Shown here: piece by piece, positions 18,486 to 28,185 of the stretch | Layout of the letters: each line of letters starts with the position of its first letter | Position numbering within the stretch: the stretch's first letter is position 1 | DNA from: Psychrobacter sp. UBA3962 | Lineage (GTDB): Bacteria > Pseudomonadota > Gammaproteobacteria > Pseudomonadales > Moraxellaceae | Assembly (NCBI RefSeq): GCF_002385225.1 | Contig: NZ_DGDC01000033.1 | Location: forward strand, 56,968-120,967 | Direction of reading: 5' to 3' | DNA length: 64,000 bases | Program-made: the position numbers and the translations under genes | Notes under the pieces: model-generated | Told to the model about the DNA's origin: nothing | Database searches by the model: none | The model's input: only the letters and a program-made list of their open reading frames with translations

Positions 18486-18854
18486 TTAGGCAGAAAATAC
18501 CTGCTCAAACTCTGCCTCGTTAAAGCCGCAAAGTAGCACTTTATTGCCTTGAGTCTCGCCCTCTACAATGGGACGTTTGATCATACTGGTGTTTTCAACC
18601 AATAGCTCAATCGCTTTATCGACGTCGGCATCAGCAGCTGCTTTTTGCTCCTCAGTCAATTTACGCCAAGTGGTCCCTCTCTTATTAAGCACTTTTTCAA
18701 TGCCCAGCTCGTCGACCCAGCGCTGGATACTGGGCTTATCGATACCTTGCTTTTTATAATCATGAAATTGATAGTCAATACCAAGCGCTTCTAATTTTGT
18801 GAACGCTTTTTTCATTGTGCTACAAGATTTAATACCATAAACAGTTATTGTCAT
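18486..18854 (-). CDS. ArsC/Spx-family thioredoxin-fold protein (YffB-like)
   Basis: This 122-residue protein has the thioredoxin-like fold of the ArsC/Spx/YffB group. The N terminus TVYGIKSCSTMKKAF carries a single cysteine (Cys11) where arsenate reductases have their catalytic Cys. The body has HDYKKQGIDKP, NKRGTTWRKL, the segment MIKRPIVE with the cis-proline typical of the family, and a late Cys near residue 109. It is closer to YffB, whose role is unclear (glutathione-dependent reductase suggested), than to true ArsC, and no ars genes are nearby. AGGAG gives a strong ribosome site. Monocistronic, between the argB terminator and the divergent leuS. Confidence 0.82.
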   Translation of the reverse strand: MTITVYGIKSCSTMKKAFTKLEALGIDYQFHDYKKQGIDKPSIQRWVDELGIEKVLNKRGTTWRKLTEEQKAAADADVDKAIELLVENTSMIKRPIVEGETQGNKVLLCGFNEAEFEQVFSA

Positions 18855-19091
18855 TTATATCTCCTGTTGTTTTTATGACGGTTATCTCTCAAAAAAAGTT
18901 TTAACAAGCTTAATAGTTAACAGCTTATAAAGCCAGTGAACGCCAATATCGAGTTAAAATTGGCGCTTACCATCGCAATTTTAGTCAATTTAAGCTATTC
19001 TATCGTATCTGAATTTCTCTATTATTTATTACTTTAGTCATTACGATTTTTTTACTCAAACTTTTAAAAAACATCTAACTTAGAGCCTACT

Positions 19092-21749
19092 ATGAGCACC
19101 ACAGCAACTGAACAAAACCATTCAAATCATTATCAACCAAAGCAAATTGAAGCCACACAACAAGCTAAGTGGGAAGCGGATAAGCGCTTTGAAGTAAGCA
19201 ATGACATCAACAAAGATGAAAAAACACGTTATATGCTGTCTATGTTCCCTTATCCAAGTGGCAAGCTGCATATGGGGCATGTTCGTAACTATACTATTTC
19301 AGATGTTCTCAGCCGTTATTATCGCTTAAAAGGTGACCAGGTTTTACAGCCTATGGGTTGGGATGCGTTTGGTATGCCTGCAGAAAACGCGGCCATTGCC
19401 AACCAAGTTGCTCCAGCAAAATGGACCTTCTCTAACATTGACAACATGCGTACTCAGTTAAAGACTTTGGGTCTATCGATTGACTGGTCACGCGAGTTTG
19501 CTACCTGTACTCCTGAATATTACCGCTGGGAACAGTGGTTCTTCCTGCAGCTTTACAAAAAAGGCTTGGTTTATAAAAAACTTGCCACTGTAAACTGGGA
19601 TCCTGTAGACAATACCGTATTGGCCAACGAACAAGTTATCGATGGTAAAGGTTGGCGTAGTGGCGCTCCTGTTGAGAAGCGCGATATCCCTATGTACTAC
19701 TTCAAAATCACAGATTATGCCGATGAGCTACTGGATGATTTAGAGCAGTTAGAAGGACAATGGCCAAGCGATGTTATCACCATGCAGCGCAATTGGATTG
19801 GTCGCAGCCAAGGTATGGAAGTTCATTTCCCTTACAAAAACAGCGATGATATCAGCACCTTAGATGTATTTACTACCCGCCCTGATACCTTAATGGGGGT
19901 CACTTATGTGGCTGTGGCTGCCGAACACCGCTTAGCCAAATTAGCCGCTGAACAGAACCCAAAAATTGCTGAGTTTTGTGAACAGTGTAAAAAAGGCTCT
20001 GTGGCAGAAGCTGACCTTGCCAAAGCTGATAAAGTGGGTATGGATACTGGTCTGACGGTTACCCATCCTCTAACTGGTGAAGAGATTCCTGTCTGGGTAG
20101 CCAACTACGTACTAATGAGCTATGGCTCTGGTGCGGTAATGGCGGTTCCTGCTCATGATGAGCGTGATTTCGAATTTGCTAGCAAATATAACTTACCTAT
20201 CAAGACTGTAATTGAGACTCCTGAAGATCATGAAGGGGCTTACACTGAGCGCGGCACCTTAGTTAACTCAGGTGAGTTCGACGGTTTAGACTTCGAAGGC
20301 TCATTTGAAGCCATGTTGGCCAAGCTTGAACCGCAAAACTTAGCTGCACGTAAGATTCAATATCGTCTACGTGACTGGGGTGTGTCACGTCAACGTTATT
20401 GGGGCTGCCCAATTCCAATGATTAACTGTGAGTACTGTGGCAACGTTCCTGTGGACGAAGCAGACTTACCCATCAAGCTACCGACAGACGTAGTGCCTGA
20501 TGGCCGTGGTAATCCCCTGAAGAATATCCCTGAGTTTGTTAACACCAGTTGTCCTAAGTGTGGTGGCCCAGCAGAGCGTGAAACCGACACCTTTGATACC
20601 TTTATGGAATCAAGCTGGTATTACGCCCGCTTTGCAAGTCCTAATGATGAAACGCAAATGGTCGATAAATCAGCCGCTGACACCTGGCTTCCGGTCGATC
20701 AATATGTGGGCGGTGTTGAGCATGCGGTGATGCATCTATTATATGCCCGCTTCTATCACAAGCTAATGCGTGATGAAGGTTTGGTATCAGGCGATGAGCC
20801 GTTTAAAAACTTACTGACTCAAGGCATGGTATTGGCCGGTACTTTATATCGCAAAAATGAAGACGGCAGCAAAACTTACTACTTCGCTGAAGACGTAGAT
20901 ATCAATTATGATGACCGTGGCCAGCCTATCAGTGCGACGTTAAAAGCAGATGGCCAGCCAGTAACCATCGGTAAAATTGAAAAGATGTCGAAGTCGAAAA
21001 ATAACGGAGTGGATCCGCAAACCACTATCGACCAGTATGGTGCTGATACGGTTCGTTTGTATACCCTATTTGCCGCGCCTGCTGATCAAACTCTAGAGTG
21101 GTCAGATGACTCCTTAAAAGGACCTTATAACTTCTTAAAGAAAGTTTGGCGTGAAGTGCAAACTCATATTGAGCTGTTAGAAGAACAAGGCATTAGTGCT
21201 ACTGAGTTGCCGGCCATTTCTACTATCGATAGCAATGAGCTAGACAGCTTAGCAAAAAATCTACGTCGTAAGACTCACGAAGTTATTGCTAAAATTGATA
21301 ATGACTTAGGCGACCGTTTATCATTAAACACGCCAGTATCAAGCCTAATGGAATTGGCCAACGAGATTGGTACTTTCATTGCGAAGAACAAACAAGTTAA
21401 TACCACTGCACTGGCGGTACAGCATGAAGCCATTACTACTTTGCTGACGATCTTGTCTGTTTATGCGCCGCACATTGCAGAGCATTTGCTTGAAGAGTTG
21501 GGAATAGACACCCTAAACTTGACTTATCCTACTGCTGATAAATCAGCATTGGTTCAAGATACCATCACTATGGTGGTTCAGGTTAACGGTAAGGTACGCG
21601 GTAAGATGGAAGTGGCGCCTAATAGCGACCCTGAAACCCTTAAAGCACAAGCGAAACAAATCGAAACTGTGGCTAAGTATCTAACCGGTGAGATTAAAAA
21701 AGAGATCGTTGTGCCTAACAAGCTGGTTAACATTGTAGTGGTAGGATAA
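19092..21749 (+). CDS. leuS: Leucyl-tRNA synthetase
   Basis: This 885-residue class I synthetase charges tRNA-Leu in the cytoplasm. It has PYPSGKLHMGH (53-63, the HIGH motif), the CP1 editing domain with TTRPDTLMGVTYVAVA, a four-cysteine zinc-type segment (CEYCGNVP and CPKCGGP), KMSKS (631-635) followed by KNNGVDP, and the C-terminal anticodon and tRNA-binding region. The length matches bacterial LeuRS (about 860-890). It leads the leuS-lptE-holA operon, common in gammaproteobacteria, with a gap of 3 bp to lptE. Confidence 0.98.
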   Translation: MSTTATEQNHSNHYQPKQIEATQQAKWEADKRFEVSNDINKDEKTRYMLSMFPYPSGKLHMGHVRNYTISDVLSRYYRLKGDQVLQPMGWDAFGMPAENAAIANQVAPAKWTFSNIDNMRTQLKTLGLSIDWSREFATCTPEYYRWEQWFFLQLYKKGLVYKKLATVNWDPVDNTVLANEQVIDGKGWRSGAPVEKRDIPMYYFKITDYADELLDDLEQLEGQWPSDVITMQRNWIGRSQGMEVHFPYKNSDDISTLDVFTTRPDTLMGVTYVAVAAEHRLAKLAAEQNPKIAEFCEQCKKGSVAEADLAKADKVGMDTGLTVTHPLTGEEIPVWVANYVLMSYGSGAVMAVPAHDERDFEFASKYNLPIKTVIETPEDHEGAYTERGTLVNSGEFDGLDFEGSFEAMLAKLEPQNLAARKIQYRLRDWGVSRQRYWGCPIPMINCEYCGNVPVDEADLPIKLPTDVVPDGRGNPLKNIPEFVNTSCPKCGGPAERETDTFDTFMESSWYYARFASPNDETQMVDKSAADTWLPVDQYVGGVEHAVMHLLYARFYHKLMRDEGLVSGDEPFKNLLTQGMVLAGTLYRKNEDGSKTYYFAEDVDINYDDRGQPISATLKADGQPVTIGKIEKMSKSKNNGVDPQTTIDQYGADTVRLYTLFAAPADQTLEWSDDSLKGPYNFLKKVWREVQTHIELLEEQGISATELPAISTIDSNELDSLAKNLRRKTHEVIAKIDNDLGDRLSLNTPVSSLMELANEIGTFIAKNKQVNTTALAVQHEAITTLLTILSVYAPHIAEHLLEELGIDTLNLTYPTADKSALVQDTITMVVQVNGKVRGKMEVAPNSDPETLKAQAKQIETVAKYLTGEIKKEIVVPNKLVNIVVVG

Positions 21750-21752
21750 ATC

Positions 21753-22445
21753 ATGACCCATCTATTAGCCCAGACTGAAACTGGTACTGTTGCTACAAAT
21801 AAGCGTGGTGCTCTATGCACTGCGCTATTAACAGCGGCATTAGTGGCAGCCCCGCTTATGCTGAGCAGCTGTGGTTTTCATTTACGTGGCTATGACAGTC
21901 CTATGACTTATGTGGCGCAAACCACCTCTCTTAGTCTCAATGATAATGACCCCACCAGCTTTCGCTTAAAACAACCGCTAACACAGCGCTTGAATGCCGT
22001 TGGGGTCAATGTGGTTGACAACATTGGACGTCAAATTAATAGCAGTGATAAGCAGTACACCTCTAGTATTCGTGTAGAGAACGTAAAGCTTAAACGCTAC
22101 GAATTGGTTGGGGTGTTAACCGAAGTTCGCCTAGTATTGTCTGCAGATGTCTTCTACGAAACGCTGAATAACGATCAAGGCCGTGCTAGCGAACCGATGA
22201 TCGTGAAAAACCAAGTGCAAGTAGAGCGCACTTATCAGTTTGATGAAGCTTCAGTCAGTACCGACGATAAGCAGGGTAAGCAAATTGAAGAGTGGCTATA
22301 CAGAAACTTAGCTCAGCGTATTACCGATCAATATGTGGCGCTAAATTTGCCTCGTGTGGCACCAAAAGCCAAGCAAGATGACTCAAAGATTGCAGTATTG
22401 GTGCCGACTGATTCTGATTCACCTGCTGCTGAGTCTACGCCTTAA
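21753..22445 (+). CDS. lptE: LPS-assembly lipoprotein LptE
   Basis: This 230-residue outer membrane lipoprotein plugs the LptD barrel and helps deliver lipopolysaccharide to the cell surface. The signal peptide ends in the lipobox MLSSC with Cys40 as lipidation site, followed directly by GFHLRGYDSP, the hallmark of LptE/RlpB. The C-terminal third is charged and probably flexible. It has an unusually long signal-peptide n-region (about 20 residues before the hydrophobic core), so a later start is conceivable but no better ATG exists. Placed 3 bp after leuS and 3 bp before holA. Confidence 0.93.
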   Translation: MTHLLAQTETGTVATNKRGALCTALLTAALVAAPLMLSSCGFHLRGYDSPMTYVAQTTSLSLNDNDPTSFRLKQPLTQRLNAVGVNVVDNIGRQINSSDKQYTSSIRVENVKLKRYELVGVLTEVRLVLSADVFYETLNNDQGRASEPMIVKNQVQVERTYQFDEASVSTDDKQGKQIEEWLYRNLAQRITDQYVALNLPRVAPKAKQDDSKIAVLVPTDSDSPAAESTP

Positions 22446-22448
22446 GCC

Positions 22449-23528
22449 ATGGAAGATACTTTTTTAAATGTCTATCCAAAGCTTAGTGCTGCTAGCGCCA
22501 CAAACCCGCTTAATTTAACCGGATTGTGGTTGGCCCATGGCGATGAGCCTTTGTTACAACAATGGCTCATCGATGCCATGCGTAACTCTTGGCGAGCACA
22601 AAATCTGGCGGTTAAACGCTTAGAATTAGTGTCGAGTAAGAGCTGGCAAGAAGTCATGAGTGAGCTTAATAGCCTGTCTTTATTTGACGATGCCACAGCG
22701 GTTATCGTGACCGGCAACCACAAACCTGATAAGGCGATGCTGCAAGAGCTCGAAAGTTTTGCCAGCGCCGCCAATAATGGCGACAATCAAAACTGTATGC
22801 TATGGCTAACCGCCAAAGTAGATAACCGCTCAAAAAGTAGTAAATGGTATATACCCTTTGCGCAGCAAGGGCATGTCATTGATTGTAATTTATATAATGA
22901 AAACCAGCGCCAACAGATTCTAACCTTTCAGTCGCAAAAATTTGGGCTGAATCTATTGCCCGAAGCTTGGCAGTTTTTGATGGTGCAGACAGAACATCAT
23001 CTGCTCAGTGCTTATCAGGCCCTATGGCGCTTGTCTTATTTATATTCACCACAAACCGTCTCTCCTAACGAATCTGCTATTGATAACCCTCAACCTGACT
23101 CTTCCTCAGCAACATCTACTACAATTGATGTGGAGGCTTTAAAAAATGCCTTAGTCAGTGATGCCCAGTATAGTGTCTTTGATTTATCTGACGCTATGTT
23201 GGCCGGTAATGCGCCTCAAGTAGTCAAGATCATGGAGCAACTAAAAGCCATGGAAGAACCCACTCCCTTGATACTTTGGGCCATTAGTAAGGATATGCGC
23301 CTTATTATGCAGCTTATGGCTGGCGAAAACCCCCAAAACATAGGTATCTGGAGTAGTAAGCAGTCTTTATATCAAAGTGCTTGCCGGCGTCAAACCCCAC
23401 AGAGCATTGCCGATTGGCCAGACATTCTTTATCAGTGTGATAAAGCGGTAAAAGGTATTGTGCGCCAACCTGCTTGGGAGCTTATGCTGCAAGCGGCCTT
23501 AAGAGTGACAGGGCATCGACTTTTTTAG
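22449..23528 (+). CDS. holA: DNA polymerase III subunit delta
   Basis: This 359-residue clamp-loader subunit opens the beta sliding clamp. Recognised by the N-terminal clamp-binding region (LWLAHGDEPLLQQWLIDAMR), the SLFDDATAVIV strand near 76, the central EALKNALVSDAQYSVFDLSDAML and the typical ending LMLQAALRVTGHRLF. The length is slightly above E. coli HolA (343) because of a Ser/Pro/Asp-rich linker near 200-225. Last gene of the leuS-lptE-holA operon. No clear intrinsic terminator follows before macA. Confidence 0.93.
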   Translation: MEDTFLNVYPKLSAASATNPLNLTGLWLAHGDEPLLQQWLIDAMRNSWRAQNLAVKRLELVSSKSWQEVMSELNSLSLFDDATAVIVTGNHKPDKAMLQELESFASAANNGDNQNCMLWLTAKVDNRSKSSKWYIPFAQQGHVIDCNLYNENQRQQILTFQSQKFGLNLLPEAWQFLMVQTEHHLLSAYQALWRLSYLYSPQTVSPNESAIDNPQPDSSSATSTTIDVEALKNALVSDAQYSVFDLSDAMLAGNAPQVVKIMEQLKAMEEPTPLILWAISKDMRLIMQLMAGENPQNIGIWSSKQSLYQSACRRQTPQSIADWPDILYQCDKAVKGIVRQPAWELMLQAALRVTGHRLF

Positions 23529-23763
23529 TCAGTTACCTTAGCTTTTTAATCAGCATTATAGTTGTATCTGCCTCTATAATTGGTTCTTGCGTATATCTCA
23601 ATTGCTTACCTTATCCAGCGATTTATTCTGCCCAATCCCATTCCTCTACGTATTTTCAACCTCTTAAGCCGTCCCTTGTAACCTTTCTTAAACTTAATAC
23701 CATAGTCTTTTTATCGTAGTGAGGTATCATAAGTCTATTTAAAATTAGGTTTCGGACTGTGAC

Positions 23764-25170
23764 ATGGCTTTTATCTCTAATCAGAAAACTCGCAAGTCTC
23801 TTATAAAGTGGAGTCTCATAGCTTTAGCTGTCTTAGCTTTAGGCATACTTTTATATAATAAATTTAAACCCAAAGAAGAGACCCCAAACTACATTACTAC
23901 TCCTGCTGAGATAGGAGATATTGAACGTAATGTCATGGCTTCAGGTAAAGTAAAGGCGCTAAACACGGTCGATGTAGGCGCCCAGGTCTCTGGGGAAGTC
24001 ACTAAGCTGTATGTAAATGTGGGTGATGTAGTAAAAAAAGGCGATCTCATCGCTCAAATTGACCAAGTTACCCAAAAAAACAACTTATCTAATCAGCAAG
24101 CGACTCTAGAGCAAGGTCGAGCCGGACTACAAAGTGCGCAAGCAGAATATTATAGCCGTAAAGCGGGCTTAGAAAGCGCCCAAGCCGATTTAGCAAGTCG
24201 TGAGGCGGACTTAAAGCAGGCCCAGTCTGACTATGCTAGATTAAGTCCATTACTTGCGATGGATGCTATTAGCCAGCAAGAAGTTGAAAATGCGCGAACC
24301 ACAGTCGAAAAAGCGCAAGCCAGTGTGGCCGCAGCGAAATCTGCTATAAAAACTGCCCAAGCAGCGCTTATCACTGCCCAGTCTAATATTGCCAGTAGCG
24401 AAGCAGACGTACGCAAAGCCCAAACCAATTTAAATACTGCCAATACCGACTTAGGCTATACCACTATCCGCGCCCCAATGGATGGTACCATCGTCGCTGT
24501 GGTCACCGAGCAAGGGACAACTGTTAACGCCAATCAAGCCGCGCCTACTATCGTCACCTTAGCCGATTTATCAACGGTGCGTATTAATGCCCAAATCTCA
24601 GAGGCAGATGTGATTAATGTCAAAGCGGGTATGCCGGTATACTTTAATACCATTGGGAACCCCGACAAAAAATACGATGCGGTATTAACGGCTGTCGAGC
24701 CCGCCCCAGAACAAATTAGCTCCACGAGCACCACCGACTCTGCCATCTATTATATTGGCTATGTTGAAGTCCCTAATCCCGAGCGCCTTTTCCGTATTGA
24801 TATGACTGCTCAAGTTTATGTGGTCATCGATAAAGCTGAGAACACGCTAATAGTGCCTTCTGCTGCAATCAAAAAAGGACGAGGCGATAATAATGCTGCA
24901 GGTGGCAAACGCTCCGCTAAGCAAGGAGCCGATGCTGCTACTAAAAACTCTGCTACTAACAAACCTTCTGCCAATAATAAAGGTAGTTATGTGCGAGTAT
25001 TAAAAGCTGATGGCAGTGTGGAAGACAGACCTGTAACCGTCGGTATCGACAATAGAGTGAATGCCCAAATCCTAAGTGGACTCAAAGCAGGGGAAGCGGT
25101 AATTATTGGGGAGAACTCAGGTGGCCCAGGCAAACAGCAAAGCCGTCGCCGTCGTCCACCTGGAATGTAA
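23764..25170 (+). CDS. macA: MacA-type periplasmic adaptor of a tripartite exporter
   Basis: This 468-residue membrane fusion protein should link the MacB ABC transporter to an outer membrane channel for export of macrolides, peptides or glycolipids. One N-terminal membrane helix lies at about 16-31. A split lipoyl domain (VDVGAQVSGEVTKLYVNVGD and TTIRAPMDGTIVAVVTEQG) surrounds a long Ala/Gln-rich coiled-coil hairpin (about 110-230). Beta-barrel and membrane-proximal domains follow. It is about 100 residues longer than E. coli MacA, including a low-complexity Ala/Asn/Lys insert near 380-405 and a basic end (QSRRRRPPGM). macB follows after 112 bp. No TolC-like gene is in the window. Confidence 0.93.
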   Translation: MAFISNQKTRKSLIKWSLIALAVLALGILLYNKFKPKEETPNYITTPAEIGDIERNVMASGKVKALNTVDVGAQVSGEVTKLYVNVGDVVKKGDLIAQIDQVTQKNNLSNQQATLEQGRAGLQSAQAEYYSRKAGLESAQADLASREADLKQAQSDYARLSPLLAMDAISQQEVENARTTVEKAQASVAAAKSAIKTAQAALITAQSNIASSEADVRKAQTNLNTANTDLGYTTIRAPMDGTIVAVVTEQGTTVNANQAAPTIVTLADLSTVRINAQISEADVINVKAGMPVYFNTIGNPDKKYDAVLTAVEPAPEQISSTSTTDSAIYYIGYVEVPNPERLFRIDMTAQVYVVIDKAENTLIVPSAAIKKGRGDNNAAGGKRSAKQGADAATKNSATNKPSANNKGSYVRVLKADGSVEDRPVTVGIDNRVNAQILSGLKAGEAVIIGENSGGPGKQQSRRRRPPGM

Positions 25171-25282
25171 AAGCTAGTCTATAAACCTGTTAATAACTGG
25201 CTATTTATTACCTGATCACTGACTTTGAATTTATCTTAGGCTAGTTTATTTTATTAGCTTTGCCTGAACTGAAGATTTTGCT

Positions 25283-27382
25283 ATGACCACACCCGAGCCG
25301 CCAATAAGCAACTCTGTTGCAACCGACCCAATATTAAAAAGGACTGCCTCGTCGCCAAAACCGGGGGCAGAGCCCATCATGCAACTAAGCGGTATTATCC
25401 GTGAGTTTCCTGCTGGTGAGCAGACCATTCGTATTTTGCACGGTATTGACCTCACTATTTATCAAGGTGAAATGGTGGCCATCATTGGCCAATCCGGCTC
25501 AGGTAAATCTACTTTGATGAATATCTTAGGCTGTTTAGACAAGGCCACTGCCGGTGAATATCTCATCTTTGGCAAATCCGTTAAGCAGCTAGATGCCGAT
25601 GAGCTGGCCAAGCTGCGCCGGGAACATTTTGGCTTTATTTTCCAAAGATATCACTTACTGGGTGATATTGATGCTCGAGACAACGTTGCTGTACCTGCCG
25701 TCTATGCCGGAATGGACAATAAGCTACGAGCACAGCGGGCTGAGCAGTTACTGACAGACTTAGGCCTTGGCGATAAGGTTCATAACCGGCCCAGCCAACT
25801 GTCAGGCGGACAACAGCAGCGCGTGTCGGTAGCGCGAGCCTTGATGAATGGTGGTGATGTCATCTTAGCCGATGAACCCACAGGCGCCTTGGACAGTAAG
25901 TCAGGGAAAGATGTTTTACAAATTCTAAATAATTTGAACAAGCAAGGTCACACGGTGATTATGGTCACCCATGATCCCAGCATTGCAGATCAAGCAGAAC
26001 GGGTTATTGAGCTTAAAGACGGACACATTATTGCAGATTATCGCAATGAGCACTTTAACCATTCAGACCATACGCAAGCTCTAGCCAATGAAGAGACAAC
26101 AGAAGAGGCAACAGCAGCCTCAGCCAGCCCTTCAAAAGTCTTACGCCACAAACAAAAAAGTCGGTTAGGCTCCCTTATTGACCGCCTATCAGAAGCGTTT
26201 AGAATGTCAATATTGGCGATGCGCGCTCATAAGATGCGCACCTTGTTGACCATGCTGGGGATTATTATTGGTATCGCTTCCGTGGTCTCAGTCGTAGGTA
26301 TAGGTCAAGGCTCACAGCAGCAAATTTTGTCTAATATCAGCTCATTAGGTACCAATACCATCACCGTTATTGATGGTTACCCCTATGGCGATCCCAGACG
26401 ACAATATAATGATGACAACCTGACGCCAGACGATGCCCAAGCTGTGGCCGATCAGCCTTATGTAGTCAGCGTCAGCCCGCAGCTTGATACCAACGCCAGT
26501 GTCCGCTATCGAAGTGTACAAGAGTCCGCCAGTATCAGTGGTGTGGGCTCAGGCTATCTCGAAGTCACTGGAGAAAAACTGGCACAAGGTCAAGGCTTCG
26601 ACGAACAAAGTATCTCCCTGCGTACGCAAGACATTATCATTGATGACAATGCCAAAACCACTTTTTTCCCAGACATTACTAACCCCATTGGAGAAGTATT
26701 GCTAATTGGCAATGTTCCTGGGCTTGTAATTGGGGTATTAGAGCCCAATGAAAATGCCTTCAGTCGTTCTAGTGATACCCCTACTATCTATATGCCCTAT
26801 ACCACTATGATGTCACGTATTGTGGGCGGAGAAAACATTGATCGTTTTGTGGTGCTCATTGACAATCAAATCTCAACCAGTGCTGCAGAATCCGCGATTT
26901 CAGAGCTCATTGAAGGGCGACACGGGGCTGATGACTTTAGAACCCAAAACTCTGACTCTATTCGTCAAACCATTGAGTCTACTACCAATACCATGACGCT
27001 ACTCATCTCCTCTATTGCGATTATCTCGTTAGTGGTGGGCGGCATTGGGGTGATGAATATCATGCTGGTTTCAGTAACCGAACGTACCAATGAAATTGGG
27101 GTACGTATGGCGGTGGGAGCACGTCAAAGTGACATCATGCAGCAGTTTTTGATAGAAGCTGTCCTAGTTTGTATCTTAGGCGGCGGTTTAGGAATCCTGT
27201 TAGCATTTTTAATTGGAGAAGGTATTAATAGTTTAGGCTCTGATAGTTTCAGTGTTATCTACTCCCCTACTTCCATTATTGCCGCTTTTATTTGCTCAAC
27301 ATTAATCGGGATTGTTTTTGGTTTCTTACCTGCGCGCAACGCAGCTAAGCTAAACCCAGTGGAAGCTCTATCTAGAGATTAA
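25283..27382 (+). CDS. macB: MacB-type ABC transporter, fused ATPase and permease
   Basis: This 699-residue inner membrane mechanotransmission ABC transporter has Walker A GQSGSGKST (69-77), signature LSGGQQQR (173-180), Walker B VILADE (193-198) and the strongly conserved LGCLDKATAG and FGFIFQRYHLL segments of MacB. After a linker there is one membrane helix near 325-345, a large periplasmic domain, and three C-terminal helices beginning near 570, with the FtsX-like motif TERTNEIGVRMAVGARQSDI. About 30 extra residues precede the conserved start, and Met33 is an alternative start. Co-oriented with macA. Confidence 0.96.
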   Translation: MTTPEPPISNSVATDPILKRTASSPKPGAEPIMQLSGIIREFPAGEQTIRILHGIDLTIYQGEMVAIIGQSGSGKSTLMNILGCLDKATAGEYLIFGKSVKQLDADELAKLRREHFGFIFQRYHLLGDIDARDNVAVPAVYAGMDNKLRAQRAEQLLTDLGLGDKVHNRPSQLSGGQQQRVSVARALMNGGDVILADEPTGALDSKSGKDVLQILNNLNKQGHTVIMVTHDPSIADQAERVIELKDGHIIADYRNEHFNHSDHTQALANEETTEEATAASASPSKVLRHKQKSRLGSLIDRLSEAFRMSILAMRAHKMRTLLTMLGIIIGIASVVSVVGIGQGSQQQILSNISSLGTNTITVIDGYPYGDPRRQYNDDNLTPDDAQAVADQPYVVSVSPQLDTNASVRYRSVQESASISGVGSGYLEVTGEKLAQGQGFDEQSISLRTQDIIIDDNAKTTFFPDITNPIGEVLLIGNVPGLVIGVLEPNENAFSRSSDTPTIYMPYTTMMSRIVGGENIDRFVVLIDNQISTSAAESAISELIEGRHGADDFRTQNSDSIRQTIESTTNTMTLLISSIAIISLVVGGIGVMNIMLVSVTERTNEIGVRMAVGARQSDIMQQFLIEAVLVCILGGGLGILLAFLIGEGINSLGSDSFSVIYSPTSIIAAFICSTLIGIVFGFLPARNAAKLNPVEALSRD

Positions 27383-27487
27383 AGCCCTTAGTAGCTAACT
27401 GCGATAATATAAATGGCTATGATCTAAGGTAAAAACCACAAAATAACGATTAATACTGAAAAAAATAGAAAAATTTAAGATTTAGGG

Positions 27488-27515
27488 TTGCATTCTCATT
27501 TTTGAGGCGTATAAT
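27488..27515 (+). promoter_or_regulatory. Promoter of first tRNA-Lys gene
   Basis: TTGCAT (27488-27493) and perfect TATAAT (27510-27515), spacer 16 bp, 43 bp before the tRNA 5' end. Confidence 0.75.
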
Positions 27516-27558
27516 GTGCTCTCACGTTAAGGGGATACAGCAACCCTTTAACTGTTTA

Positions 27559-27634
27559 GGGCCGATAGCTCAGTTGGTAGAGCAGTAGACTTTTAATCTA
27601 TTGGTCCCGCGTTCGAGTCGCGGTCGGCCCACCA
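27559..27634 (+). tRNA. tRNA-Lys (anticodon TTT), copy 1
   Basis: A 76-nt cloverleaf with encoded CCA. The acceptor stem is GGGCCGA with TCGGCCC, the D arm AGCTCAGTTGGTAGAGCA, the anticodon loop CTTTTAA gives UUU, and the T arm contains GTTCGAGTC. The gene has its own promoter and terminator. The second copy 216 bp downstream is identical. Confidence 0.98.
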
Positions 27635-27641
27635 AATATTT

Positions 27642-27673
27642 AAAACCCCGATTACGTTTAGTCGGGGTTTTTC
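27642..27673 (+). terminator. Terminator of first tRNA-Lys gene
   Basis: A 10-bp stem (AAAACCCCGA at 27642-27651 with complement 27662-27671) then a T run, starting 8 bp after the CCA. Confidence 0.88.
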
Positions 27674-27775
27674 TTTCAACAGTTTGTCTCGATGTGATTC
27701 TTTCTACTAAGAATTCGTTTTTGATTTAGACTGTTAATAAGATGCCATAAAATTGAAATAATTTTCAAATTTATA

Positions 27776-27803
27776 TTGCAATCTTAAATTTGATAAGTAT
27801 AAT
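27776..27803 (+). promoter_or_regulatory. Promoter of second tRNA-Lys gene
   Basis: TTGCAA (27776-27781) and perfect TATAAT (27798-27803), spacer 16 bp, 47 bp before the second tRNA. Confidence 0.75.
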
Positions 27804-27850
27804 ATGCCTCTCCTAACAAAGAGACATTTTATAAAATCTCTTCAAGTTTA

Positions 27851-27926
27851 GGGCCGATAGCTCAGTTGGTAGAGCAGTAGACTTTTAATCTATTGGTCCC
27901 GCGTTCGAGTCGCGGTCGGCCCACCA
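27851..27926 (+). tRNA. tRNA-Lys (anticodon TTT), copy 2
   Basis: Identical over all 76 nt to the copy starting at 27559, including the encoded CCA and the five bases GTTTA before it. Flanking promoter and terminator differ in sequence, so the two units are transcribed separately. Confidence 0.98.
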
Positions 27927-27933
27927 TATATCT

Positions 27934-27972
27934 AAAAACCCCGATTAAACAATGTTTAATCGGGGTTTTTTT
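27934..27972 (+). terminator. Terminator of second tRNA-Lys gene
   Basis: A perfect 17-bp stem (27934-27950 and 27954-27970, core ACCCCGATTAAAC) with a 3-nt minimum loop and a T run. It is symmetrical, so it may also stop minus-strand transcripts from the MBL-fold gene. Confidence 0.9.
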
Positions 27973-28059
27973 CGTCTACTCTATTTGGCAGTTTGCTAAG
28001 GGTTAAAGGCCTTGCATTGATAATAATAGCGGTTATCTATTAATACTTACCAATACAAG

Positions 28060-28135
28060 GCATCAGTTACTCTAAACGTCAATCATTCTAAAAACCACTC
28101 ACTCTAAAAATCAATCACTCTCAGAATCTATCACA
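28060..28135. repeat. Short degenerate tandem repeat
   Basis: About four imperfect 15-17-nt units resembling ATCACTCTAAAAA follow one another in the gap between the second tRNA-Lys and the MBL-fold gene. Probably neutral sequence. Confidence 0.4.
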
Positions 28136-28185
28136 CCCGACATAAGCCCTAAGCAAAGCCAATCGCCCTCAAAGTCGTCATAACT

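Noticed and set aside
18486..18854. Arsenate reductase arsC
   Set aside because: The motif region fits the YffB/Spx group better and no arsenic resistance genes are nearby.
23474..23719. 81-residue frame overlapping the holA end
   Set aside because: Begins inside holA in another frame, with no ribosome site and no recognisable features.
28060..28135. CRISPR-like array
   Set aside because: The units are only about 16 nt, imperfect, without spacers, and no cas genes exist in the window.
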